A stretch of DNA of 64,000 bases. Origin: Marasmius tenuissimus. Its lineage: Eukaryota > Basidiomycota > Agaricomycetes > Agaricales > Marasmiaceae. The stretch lies in assembly GCA_029532415.1 (NCBI GenBank), contig JAQOTA010000012.1, forward strand, positions 62,001-126,000, in the 5' to 3' direction. Positions 13,258-24,122 of the stretch are shown here, one piece after another (positions within the stretch are counted from its first letter, which is position 1; each line of letters opens with the position of its first letter). A program made the position numbers and the translations under genes. The notes below the pieces were generated by a model. The model had not been told where the DNA came from, did no database searches, and was given only the letters and a program-made list of their open reading frames with translations.

Positions 13258-15377
13258 ACAACATGGTCATCCCTCACTCAGCTAGTGCGGACCTCTCCAG
13301 CGGGATCTTCGCTCTTCACGACCCCTCTTACGACGGACTGGATTCCATCATTTTACATTCCCAGTACGACGCTCGATGCTTCTATATACGCTCAGCTAGC
13401 TGAAGATTCCTCCTCCGAGGCCCATAAAATCACGCTCGATCGCTAGACTTCGCTGTACCAGCTCCATCTCTCTGGCTTGACCACTCCGATTTCTCTCTCG
13501 CCGCGCGGCCGTGTTCCGTCCTGTTCTACCTCTCATACTCATTTCCATTCGTCTCGTCCTTGAGACCTCCGTCGCACCCTATTGTATCCCGTAGCACAGC
13601 CACCGACCAGTTATGAGTCGAGGAAGAAAAGCATGGGACATGCGAAGGCAGTATGGGCGTTCTTGCGCTCAACGGGCTTATGGAGGTCTTGTCATCCTCC
13701 AGCACCCGTCCTTTCAGCCTTTGGGCTCGCTCTCTCTGGGTCTACGAGCAGGAGAGGTTAAGCGCCCGCAGCGCTGGCATTTCGAGTCTGCGGATCATGG
13801 TCCTTTACCACTCCCTATTGCGTAGTGGGCCATGCTTTTTCGTCGCAATCAACAAGTAACGTATGTATCTCATGTCTCGCCGGTTCCTCAGAAGAAGACG
13901 TATCTCTCGGGGTATCCCGGACGGTTTATATGCGTCATTATTTACCGTTCCACCTCGTTCTGAAGCTATGTCGCGTCTGAAACCGTCGTCGATAGGAATC
14001 TAGAGGTAGAGGTGGACATGGAGGCTGCGTCTATATCAACCGTGACTGTTGGGTTCGTCGTCTGTGCGGTGGCGAGTTCCTGCAAGCATTAGCGTTCTCC
14101 ATTTAAGTATGTGTACCCACGTGTTCGACATTGAGCCTGACCCATCGCTTTTTCAGCGTATACATGAGATGTATATATTCGCGAACTTGAGCTGTTACCG
14201 CTCGGTTCGGACACTCACGTTAAAGTAGTACTTGATGAAGAGTTGGAGATGATTCTTATAGAAGCCTTCCTCTCAAGTGGCGCTTGGAGAGAAGTGTGCA
14301 TCCGGCCTTTGCCATCCCACAAGTACCGAGTTATCCCCTAGCAATGGTTTATACTTACCACATCAAAATTTAGCCCTTAAACTACGTCCGATCTTTAGAC
14401 TACAGCCACATCTTGAGTACATCGACTATGCCTGGCCGTAGGCTCATCAGTATACCTTTTCTAAGATACAATGGACGCCGAACTTGTGAGGTTGTACCTT
14501 CGTGCGATGCTCTCAAGCCGGCCTTGTTTATGCGTATGGGTCCAGCTTCGCGGAAACCAGTGACACGATCGTGACTGGGCTGTGACGTGAGTGTGACCAA
14601 ACTCTTCTGACCGCAACCTCCATCATAAAATCGCCCAGTCCGACATTTCTCACTTTTTCGTTGCTCGAAGATCTCTATAACTCTCCAACGCACTTTGTCT
14701 GGCTGCATTTCACCTTCAGCTCACTCGTTTTTGTCTCCTGCAGGTCCGAGGTTCGGGACCAGACCAATTTTCCGGAACTCTCGAAACAGTAAACCGTCAA
14801 AATCGTGTCTACCGCAAGAAACTACTATTGACTGTGCAATCTGTCTCAGCGAGCACACCTAGCGTCCGCTTGTATACCGCCAGGTGGGAATCCCATCTCG
14901 ACCTTGATATTGGAAACATAGCACTAGCGCTGGTGTTTGTATTCAGGGCTGTACGTGAATTTTCTGTTCCTACTTACATGAGTCATCGACGACGACGGGT
15001 CGTACAGCATTGCTGATGGCGTGATGGCCCTTCTATGTACTTACCCAGAAACATCGAAGAGACCTTCAAGAAACATTGTCATCCAGCAGAGTCGAACAAA
15101 CGAATATTGAACCCCCTCTCCTTCATAAGCTCCGGCGTATTATTCCTGCTCTTACCCTGGTTCTGAATCTCTCAGTCTCTCTGCCAACTGCTTCACCCGA
15201 TCTGGCTGTGGGTACAGATTCAGCAAGTCGTTGGAATTAGAAGTTAGAGAGGTATACAGCATGGAAATCACGAGGACACCAGCACTGAGTGTCACATAAA
15301 TGCTGTACGTTCAATGGCCGCTCCGTGTCCTTCTTGCCCCCGCCCCTCGTCCCCTGATTGTCTCTCGTTCTATCGCA
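13258..15377. other. gene-poor stretch
   Basis: No supported gene. It contains one member of a diverged dispersed repeat (13543-13690). Near 14580-14700 a stretch beginning ACCGCAACCTCCATCAT has a weak look-alike near 36155. Small open frames are not backed by motifs. Confidence 0.35.
13543..13690 (+). repeat. diverged two-copy dispersed repeat, copy A
   Basis: This stretch resembles 28430-28575. Shared blocks in order include TAGCACAGCCACCGACC, then AGCATG and TATGGGCGTTCTTGC (AATGGGCGCTCTTGC in the second copy). The identity by eye is perhaps 60-70 percent. No coding capacity, terminal repeats or target duplication could be identified. Confidence 0.35.
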
Positions 15378-17756
15378 ATGTCCGGCAACAGTCTCTTCCC
15401 AAACTCGAGGCATATGCGGATTGGAGACAGCGCCACTTTCCAAGTTGCCGGTAGAGATCAGATCTTGAATATCTACAACGAAACGGGTAGGGAGTCGCAA
15501 TGGGTTACATTGGTACCTAGTCATGTCTTCGATTGAGAATCATGATTTTGAACCTCAGTGACTCTAGTCGGGAAATACGTACAGACGGATTCCCATGGGC
15601 GACATCATCGTTCGGAAGGATGTCTCTTCCGAGGTTCTGGATGCCACCCTTGCACCTCGAAGCCGAACATCAATTTCCGGGACAGGGGAGCTCTCACAGT
15701 CGAAAGCGATGAAAATCAAGAAGACCGTCCAGCATGTTGAGGTGCTAGGGCTTCCGGGAGGATTTACGAGCGTAACGCTTGAACCAGTGGAGGAAGGTCG
15801 AGCCGAGGATTTCAAAGCGGTGAGTGCACTCCAAGACAGTCTGACAAGGGATTATTAGACAGTGCATGGCAGATGGTAGACCGTGTGTGCAGAGAAATAT
15901 CTTCTCGACGGTACATGTCACATTTCTAATCAACTGAGACTTCGCGCACTGAATCAATCCGGATCAGGTCCCCGATATTCACTCAGCTAGCTGGATTGGG
16001 TTGGTCTGAACGGCCGACATTTATAATTCATGAAGGTTAGATTTCCTCTCGGTGATGTTCTGCGTGGCGTTCACAGCGAGCATTGTAGAACTCGCAAATG
16101 GTTATGAATTCACTCATCAACTTGCGGTTTGGGAGAGCTATATTCTGCATTACTACCTATGGTATACTACTATACACAGGTGTGCGTAGTCTTTCAAGAT
16201 CCTACCTCTGCTGAGTGTCTGTAGTCAGCCTCACACTGGGCTTTGCGCGCCGATGCCACTCTGACGATTCCGGTAAGTGGGTTGTTATTAGCACCGTGAC
16301 CAACTACCTAATGATAGCATAATCGTCAATAGGTGTCGAGTGAGTGGAGGCTGTGGACGTTCAACCCCAGAACGCATGCTTGGCAGTATGATATAGCTTC
16401 CGTTTCAATCTCACCGCCGAATAAAGACATCTCTCTCGACCCAATCCACTATTCCCCAATCCCACTTCGCCAAGATACTCATCCGCAACTCGACACCGAC
16501 GAAATTATTGCCTGCTTTGAGGAGCAATTCGGCGACTTCTTGCATTTGGTTGCGTCATCGGGAGATATAAGGCACGTCGAAGACCCTTCAGGCTTTGCGC
16601 GACATGGCTATTTGACTTTCGGGACTGTTGTTGACTGCAACAAACCCGGTATCCTTGCCCACTTCCCGTCCACACCCTCTCTCAAATGGTCTTGTTATAG
16701 TGTCAGTGGCGATGTTGGTGCCAGCTACTCCACCACTGGTATGTCCATCACCCCATTTCATCCCCCTTGTGCTGACTTAACCAGTCCCCTCACGCATTGA
16801 TTTATCCTTCAAGAACACTGACTCTAACCGAGCGTTGCTTCACTTCTCTCTGCATACAATTTCACACCAGTATCGCACTGCCTACCTCAGCCAGTCCGTT
16901 CCATTTCTTAGAGACCATGATAATATACATAACGACCTCAGTGTGTATTCCGCAACAATCCTCCGCCTTCTTTCCACTGATAACTGTTGTTGTTACAGTG
17001 TTTATCCACGATGTTAGGTTCTCCCTTGTCGGCACCTTCCACCACTGGCAAGTGCTCGCGAAATCCACCACTCCAGCGTACCTTTTCGTGCCACCTATTC
17101 TTGCCGGGGCGGTCAACGACGTATGTTGTATCCGCTATCCCCTCCCCAATCCTTTTTTTTACTGGTGCTCTGATCCTAATGGACATAATATCATTCGTGA
17201 AGAGGACTGGGAGGCATACGGAATCCCCCGCCTGGAAACCTTTACGTGGTTTGGTTCGGCGTGGTATTTGTTGGAGTACAAATTGGTTCAAGATCATCTA
17301 CAGAAGAATAACTACCCTCTGGACGGGAGACAATACGCACAGAATCACGGTTATCCCAAGCTGGTATACGGTAAGTGTTATTTCAATTCTACCACTCAGA
17401 CCATCTCCTCACGCCTAGTAGGCGATCCCCACGACCCACTGAGGGTTGTTGTGGAAGAGCTAGATCAACTTGGTAGCCTCGATGGTCCCTCCAAGTCATC
17501 GGAACACAGCGGTAAGTCTCCGCCATTGCACACTAATAGCTAGGCTTATGCTCACGGTACGACTGTAGATTCCTCTGACCAAGAAACAAAGAACTCCGAC
17601 AAGGGTGATACTCCGAGAGTGGCCGCCGATCCCAACCCAACCTCCAACAAAGCGCGGAAAAGCAGAACGTTTATAACGCGCAACGCCTCGAGTCGTACTC
17701 GAGCCTTTAGCCGTAGTTTGGTCAATCACCGGCGTCGTGTTACCGGTCGCCGCTAG
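15378..17756 (+). CDS. lineage-specific 11-exon protein, about 614 aa
   Basis: Exons read as 15378-15512, 15568-15796, 15859-15910, 15968-16035, 16077-16181, 16229-16272, 16333-16738, 16785-16940, 16999-17370, 17422-17511 and 17569-17756. The sum is 1845 nt in one frame. The weak point is the second intron: a stronger donor (GTGAGT at 15820) breaks frame with what follows, so that junction may hold a small indel. The N-terminus MSGNSLFPNSRHMRIGD followed by VAGRDQ is a signature I know from many Agaricomycete hypothetical proteins, sometimes fused to kinase or NACHT domains. Later blocks are SERPTFIIHE, WTFNPRTHAWQYDIASVSIS, FGDFLHLVASSGD, AYLSQSVPFLRDHD, FSLVGTFHH, YLFVPPILAG and EEDWEAYGIPRLE. 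They match a recurrent hypothetical family with no known function. The C-terminus is very basic (TRNASSRTRAFSRSLVNHRR). No kinase or NTPase motif and no signal peptide are seen. Confidence 0.65.
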
Positions 17757-17940
17757 GAGGAAGGTGTCTAGAAGCCAGGTGTTTTCCGAGGATGAATTTG
17801 TTTGTTTTAATAGATAGCCAACAGTTGGAATCCGTTTTCGGGGCTGGAGACATATGCCACTCAAACCGTGATCAATGGTGTCACACGTGTAAAGTATCAT
17901 TGCACTTCATCGACGCGACAATGAAAATCAGACCTCTGAG

Positions 17941-18475
17941 CATTCACAGTATCTGGACATCGTCTTCGTTTGCGAGTCTAATGATTAGTACAACACTGTT
18001 CCGACATGTACACAAAACGACCAGATCCACGAGCACGTAGTACATGTGGCATCGCTCGGGCTGAACGAGGGAGTAGTAACTAATAAGCATAAGTAAGATA
18101 AGCCCAGAACGATTCTTCACGCACAGTAACAAGAAGAGAAAATCCAAACTCACCATATTCACCGTCCTCAAGCATAAGATGAACCTCAATTTGACCCGTT
18201 CCGCAGGATACGCCAACGAGAAAACAGGCCTCAAAACGACTAATGTCACTCAAAGAAAACATATCTTTTCCGGGTCGGTTCAAGGCGGGTCGATCGATAT
18301 CCCCCGTGACCCTCGCTTTAGCATCAGCAATTAAGCCTAGCATTGAGTGCAGAACGATGCAGGGCCCTCTCGAGATCTTGGTATACTTTGGGGAGGCATA
18401 TGGAAACGGTGGACCAAGTCATCGCCGCAGTCGTGCATGTCCCGCTGACACAAAGCATGAAGACGAAGAAGAGTC
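17941..18475 (-). pseudogene. truncated F-box remnant of the tail-to-tail family
   Basis: Read on the minus strand, this aligns with the 3' third of the F-box genes ending at 21779 and 24123. The last-exon region (CATGTACACAAAACGACCAG on +, compare GTATACACAAAACAGCCAG) and the end of the main exon are recognisable, up to the part matching the histidine-rich stretch near 22280. Frames are broken by indels and stops, and the F-box half is missing. It abuts the duplicated promoter of the third MYND gene, so an earlier couple probably stood here. Confidence 0.65.
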
Positions 18476-18554
18476 CTAAGTGTCATATTTTGGACTAGCG
18501 AAGAATCAAAAATGGCGTTTGGGCTGTGAAGAAAAGCACATACTGATCAAGGCC

Positions 18555-18945
18555 AATTTGTGGGACCTTGTGGATCCAAATTTGCAGGATTACTAAGGAT
18601 CATTGTCCCCTCTGCAGCGTACAAAAGGGTATATTTATGCCAAAGCATGCTCAAACATCACACAGCATCTCAGACGGACCTTCGACAGGATGACAAACTT
18701 GACGATTTCCAGTATTTGAGCCTCGATTGCCCTCACCTCTCAGGGTTTCGGGTGCATGTTGTACATATAGCTATATGTCCTGAGGTAAATAATGTTGTAG
18801 AGAGGGAGCTGGACGCACATAGTACTTTTCAGAGGTAGTCGCACTGGTGGGAAGTGGCCAAACGTCGGGGAACAAAGTTGGAGTCTTTATTTGTACGCCG
18901 AAGCCCTGGTGTACAAACTGCGATAACGATAAGATATGCCGGAGC
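18555..18945 (+). promoter_or_regulatory. duplicated upstream region of the third MYND gene
   Basis: Counterpart of 3634-4030, with the same landmarks in the same order, ending in TTTGTAC (18891-18897), GTGTACAAAC (18909-18918) and GATAACGATAAGATA. Without the inserted element and one copy of its target duplication, the 10-mer would lie about 228 bp from the ATG, close to the 209 bp in the first MYND gene. Confidence 0.6.
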
Positions 18946-18995
18946 GTGCCGAATGGCGCTTCGTCATTTTCCACGAGGATGACCGAAGGATGAAC

Positions 18996-19436
18996 AGGAC
19001 CTGGGAAGCTCTCACATAGGTCCAGCCCACATGAGGTCCAAAACTGGCCTCGAAAATGCAATCAAATTGCCTTATTTGGAAGGTAAAAATGCAATCTTGG
19101 CCAGGGGTCGTCACACATTATCACCTTTGTCACAGGTTGTCACTCGTCATCCTAGCCCTCCAACTTCGCTTGAGCCCGAGATACACTGGAAAAGTGACAG
19201 CCTTTGCGTCATGAGGCACCTAGAAGTACATTGATTGAGAAATATTGAACATCGGTCAACCTTGGCTGCAGATTGTTACCAATCTGGTCCTAGTCCAGGC
19301 TGAAAAATGCAATTCTAGGCCAGAAATATCGCAAAATTGGCCTGAAAAATGCAAAATTTGGAAGGAGAAATCACGATTTTTGCCCCATCAAATATGCAAA
19401 ATCGGGCCGGACCCAAGTGAGAGCTTCCCAGGTCCT
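18996..19436. mobile_element. non-autonomous hAT-like miniature element
   Basis: A 441-bp insertion flanked by a perfect 8-bp direct repeat GGATGAAC (18988-18995 and 19437-19444). Its ends are inverted repeats of about 33 bp: the first 20 bases AGGACCTGGGAAGCTCTCAC are identical in both ends, followed by AGGTCCAGCCC on one side and GGGTCCGGCCC on the other. The interior carries degenerate copies of a GAAAAATGCAA...GGCC unit and no coding capacity. The matching place upstream of the first MYND gene lacks it, giving an empty-site comparison. An 8-bp target duplication is characteristic of hAT (also P) superfamily elements; the superfamily assignment is inference because no transposase is present. 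Confidence 0.8.
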
Positions 19437-19585
19437 GGATGAACTGGCCTCTTGTCCTACACCCAACAACACTTATAATCGCACACCCTTAATTCCACTA
19501 GAAACTGATATAAAAAAGGCGGAGCATACCAAGGTCACAATGATCCTTGATAATCGCTCGAAACTGATCGCCCGAAATAGGCTAA

Positions 19586-21683
19586 ATGGCAACAACGCAG
19601 GTTGTTCTCGAAGCCAACACTGATCCTCGTTTCGTAGAGAGCATCGCGATTTTTTTGTCAAGGGCTGCATTACGCTTTCCGAATACTAGCGATGCCATAG
19701 ATCACCTTCGAAGACTGGGTAATCCTCCCCGAGACGGAGACATGGTTCATCCTACGGCCAGAATTGACACCGTATTGATGATCTTTGCGGCCTTGTCAGT
19801 GCACCAGAAATTTCATCCCAGATTAACGTCGGACCAAGTGCGCTCGAATTGGTCGGGAGCTCTCGGGCGATGGGTCGAATACATCCTCGAACGCGTCATA
19901 CTGTCGCAAGAATTGCTGACGCTCGAAGGAATGGACACCATCGAGTATAGCGTTATGTTTATTCCCAGTCTCCTACAGCAGCTTCCAGGAGAAACCACAG
20001 ACTTCATTTGTCACGAATCACCGCATATTCAAAGGCTCATCGCGCAGGTATTCTTCAGGTTGGTCGACCAATCTCACGATGCCTGGGGAACATGGGCGGA
20101 CCTACTGATAGGAATCGACCCCATTCTGAAGTGTGCGAGCCATCCCTCGAAAGATCCCCGAGAGATCCGGATTGTTTATTCAGACGATGAGCAACTCGCG
20201 TTGATTCTCATCCGACATCTTCACCAACAAGCGCTTCATGTCCCAAAAATGGTACCCAGAGACCTTGAGCGCCTCGCATCCTACATCAGAGTCTTCATGA
20301 CGCCGAGGAACTTTCAATATGCCAATCCTATGTTTTCCGTAGATCCCAAAGGTTCGATGATCGCCCTCTCCAATGTCTTGTGTCGTATACTTCGCAAGAA
20401 GTCGCTCCGAGCGGCTACGACAGACAAGGAAGAAATCAAACGTGCGTGGGATGTAGCTCATCTCGCGTTCGAGACTATCTACGTCCTGATCGAGGACAGG
20501 GTGCTTGTGGAATCAGCTCCTTGGTCTAAAGTCTTCAAGGCAATTTTTGACCCAGCCGAGCCGTTCTTGCGGCCGGGATCCGGATCTTCTGGACCGAAAG
20601 AATTCACAGAATGGTCGACCCTCATTATCGATCGATTGGCCAGATTTTTGGTATACAAAACCGTCGCACGGCAATTTCATCGAGTTCTGAGGAAGGAAAT
20701 CGTAACGACAGAGGCTCTGGAGAGAGTTGCGGTATTGCCGCATGGCAAGGAGCTTGCGGCTTCTTGGGCGAACGCGGTTGAAAAGACGGAAATCTCTAGA
20801 GCGCAGCACCAAGCGATGAAAGGAAAGGTGTTGTGCAGCTACCCCGAGGTAAGGGGTTATCTTCTGAGAACTACTCATCAACGAATGCATCTAATACCGA
20901 TTCCCAAGTGTCCGCTTTACAATACATCCGTTCAAGGACGCACCGAAGTTCGGTACCTTCGCTGTCTTGGATGCTCTTCAAATGCCTTGTACTGCTCCCG
21001 CCAATGTCGAAAGCTGGACTGGAAGATCTATCACTGTGTTGGATGTTTGGTCTCAAGAAACAATCCTCACCGTGAGTCGATTTTTGATGTACACCTTAGA
21101 AAGTGGAATGACCGTCTGATATTGTTAAGGAAATGACAAGTACATCGTGCGCTCGTTTGAGGAGTGGCTCAAATCATTCGTCCGCGATCACATAGACATA
21201 CTGATCAAGAGGCTCGACGAATTCATGGCCTTCATTCAACGTGAGGCCGAGATGCACCCTCAGGATATCCCGGAAGACCGGAAACCCATTCTCGAAGGCC
21301 GGAAACAACCCGCTCTTTACATCGATTTCAATCCAGCAGTTTTACCTAGACCCGAAGATTCCATCCGTGTCCAATTTGTGGACCATTCTCTCTTGAATAC
21401 GCAGGTATCACCGCACTGTCCGGAGGTAGAAGGGGTGGCGGCGGCATTGAAACATTGGAATGATCCTGCAGTCGACGAGACCAAGCTTTTCGTCCTTGGG
21501 CTCTTTCCAAGGGACAGGATTCGTTCACTCAGGATGTTCGATGTGATGGAGTTCCCTCCGGGAGCTGGCAATTCGGAGTGCGAGGGATTTTATAAGAGCG
21601 TTCTTCATGATGGTGTCAAGGACTGTGACATGCAGGCACTTCTTGGGGCTTTGAGAGTCGAATTCGGTGAAGAGGCGACATAG
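19586..21683 (+). CDS. MYND-type zinc finger protein, paralogue 3
   Basis: Predicted 659-aa protein from exons 19586-20848, 20909-21071 and 21130-21683. The second 3' splice site is placed at GTTAAG (21129) because it restores the frame (RNDKYIVRSF) and matches copy 1 (EGIDRYIMRSF). It is the closest relative of copy 1 across its length. The MYND finger is at about residues 417-465 (CSYPECPLY, CLGC, YCSRQC, W, HCVGC). The C-terminal blocks EDRKPILEGRKQPALYIDF and FDVMEFPPGAG are present. The stop lies 95 bp from the stop of a convergent F-box gene. The promoter carries the 441-bp inserted element, which may alter expression relative to copy 1. Confidence 0.87.
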
Positions 21684-21778
21684 AGAATCAATTTGGATAC
21701 GGAACACCACATACTGTAGGTACATATCGCCAACTGAATCGTCACCGTTGGTAGCTATGTATTTGCGCGTTGAACTAT

Positions 21779-23662
21779 TTAGCCAGCATAACATCGAAAA
21801 TCAGTCTTTGGAGCGTTCGCATCCCTCATATATGCCCGCTCTTCGTCTTCGAGTTTGATCCAACGTTGTTCCGGCGTATACACAAAACAGCCAGATTCAC
21901 GAACACGAACTGGCTTCGCGCGAGCTGAACGAGGGAGTAGTACCTGATGAGGATGAGTAGAGTAAATTCAAGGTAATTCTATGTAGGAAACAACCCGAGA
22001 AAGGACTTACCACAACCTCCGCTTGCAACCGGAATAGAAACTCCAACGTCTCTCCTTCAGTGTGCGCTAACGGAAAACACTCCTCCAGGAACGACCAAGC
22101 ATCACTCGGGAAAAACATCTCCTTCCACCGGTTCAAGCTAGGATAATCACCCGCCCCCCTTGCTTTCACATCGATGAAGAGCCTGGCGTTGGGTGCACAA
22201 CGGTATAAGGCCCTCTCGAGGTCCCGGTATGCCTCGGTGGGTATATGAAAACGGCGAATCGAGTCATCGCCGAGGCCGTAGACGCTCTGTTGACGACAGA
22301 GCATAAAGACAGAACAAAATCCTCGACGGTCGATGCGGAATTCGTTGAGGGTTGGGAGGGAGATGTGGGTAAAGAGAGTTGACCACCAGGTGAGGGAGAC
22401 GGAGAGGAAAGGGAAGTAGGCGGTGCTGGGCGTGTCGAAGGAGACAGCGTAGAACGTGATGTAGCGGAGGTTTGTGGCGAGTCCGGATAGGAGAGACCGC
22501 GTGAGTGGATTTGGAGGAATGGAGGCTGATGAAGAAGACAAAAAGGATGCGAACGCTGCTTCATTGTTGGGATAGAAGGCTTCCTCCCCAGCGATGATAC
22601 CTAGATGACGGAGACGCTGGGATTGGAGAGCAGTGGAGGTGGTTTGGCTGACAAGATTGAGCTGCGCGTTGGTGATGGCACCGACAACCTCAAAGCGCAC
22701 TAGTAAATCGAGGCAAATATGAGATTGATCGCTCTTCGCCCATTCGAGCACCTGTTCGACAATCGGAGGTGGCCCATTGACCTGAAGAGAACGCAGCCTG
22801 TTCGTCAAGAAAGTTGTCGAATCTGTAGGGGTGGGTGTTTCTCTCAACCAGCCTTTCAGTCTCTCTTCGGGGTCAAAAGAAAGTGGCTCTAGAGGTTGAT
22901 CCCCCCACGTTGTGATAGATAGTTCTTCGACGGCGCCGCCAGCGACAGCATGCCTGAGAAAGACAAGAAGGGTGTCGATGGTGTCAAAGGAGACATTTTC
23001 GATGGCGACTCGCCGAATTTGTGGAGAGTGCAGGGCCTGTATGATTGCCATACAGGAAGTCTCAGAGAAATAGAAGAATGACACTGGGTGATCTTGGTGG
23101 AACAAAAGCGATATGCTTTCCAGATTGGGTAGCTGAGGGAGAATTTGGTGGATTGGGAGGTAGTCTTCCGCATTCCACGATCTTCCAGTGAACGGCTGCC
23201 CTTCTATCACGAATTCCTTTATGAATTCGCCTAAACCTGGGGTGGATTCGAGTAAGGCAAGGAGGCGTTCGGATTTGGTGAGCTGGCGAGGTTGATTTGG
23301 ACGAACGAGAACAAGGGAAGCGAGTCGATCCAAATGCGATATCGAGCGCCCTTTTTCATGGTATTCTTCTTTCTGGAAGGTTATGGTTCCAAAAGTCCTG
23401 GCGCGGGCGAGTGAGAGAAAACATCGTGCAGCAAGTGCACATTGTCGAAGAGAACGGTCATCGAGTAGGTCGGCGATGAGGATTATGATTTCCTGGGGCA
23501 GCGAAGGTCCACGAGCTTTGCTGAGCTTGAACCAACAATGAGTTCATCTTCTGGCTGGCTGAACACACCGACAAGACACACCTGGAAGAACGATTGCCTT
23601 CTCTGTATTTCTGCTTTCATATTGCTTCCAATGCTCTTCAGAGACGACCCAAAGTATTCCAT
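21779..23662 (-). CDS. F-box protein, tail-to-tail family, copy 2
   Basis: Predicted 583-aa protein on the minus strand from exons 23662-23582, 23525-22020 and 21943-21779. The main exon has an in-frame stop upstream and no ATG before the F-box (LPQEIIILIADLLDDRSLRQ). The start therefore comes from the 27-codon first exon MEYFGSSLKSIGSNMKAEIQ onward, which is homologous to those of copies 1 and 3. The 3' splice site before LSKARG is the only in-frame AG. The C-terminal 55-residue exon carries SGCFVYTPEQRWIKLE. The F-box region is at about residues 36-75, followed by a leucine-rich body. Role by family: SCF substrate adaptor. It converges on the third MYND gene. Its promoter 10-mer is at 23912-23921. 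Confidence 0.85.
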
Positions 23663-23911
23663 TGACTTCTCAGCGAGCAAAGTGACGAGCACTGGCAGAA
23701 AGGCGTTGGAAAGAGCGGTACGATATACTCAGGTCCGAATATTAATCCAGTCCAAGCTCCATCTGTCTTGTTCTATCTTGGCTGTCAGTCATTTTGATGC
23801 AGCACATGCGCGGAAAGGATCACCTGTGATAGAGATGAAAGAGGAAAATAGTCGACTTCGCACCCGCAAAGCCCATAGGTCGTGGTGGTTCGAATCAGAA
23901 TGACCGGGGTT

Positions 23912-23921
23912 GTTTGTACAC
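23912..23921 (-). promoter_or_regulatory. shared promoter 10-mer upstream of F-box copy 2
   Basis: GTGTACAAAC on the minus strand, 250 bp before the predicted ATG, the same distance as in copy 1. The flanks (CATGGGCGC, AATTGGTGAACAAACAAACG) match the other two copies. It lies only about 200 bp past the 3' end of F-box copy 3. Confidence 0.55.
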
Positions 23922-24122
23922 ATGGGCGCTCAATTGGTGAACAAACAAACGGTACGCGTGGCCATACGGCCAAGGTGTTGTGTAGCTATTAGTATCTCGC
24001 GGTAAGTTGTCATCTTGATAGAGATTTAGATAATGACAACTAAATATATTGCCAACTGAACCGTGAGTATTGATTTTTATGCACTTGTGTCCAGAGGTAG
24101 CTGGCCGACATGACACGGAAAA

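Noticed and set aside
16179..16225. Splice from CACAG to TCAGCC in the 11-exon gene
   Set aside because: It breaks the frame; the GTGCGT donor at 16182 with the acceptor at 16228 keeps it.
23331..23333. Start of F-box copy 2 at TTG
   Set aside because: The frame continues upstream through the whole F-box into a first exon with a conserved ATG.
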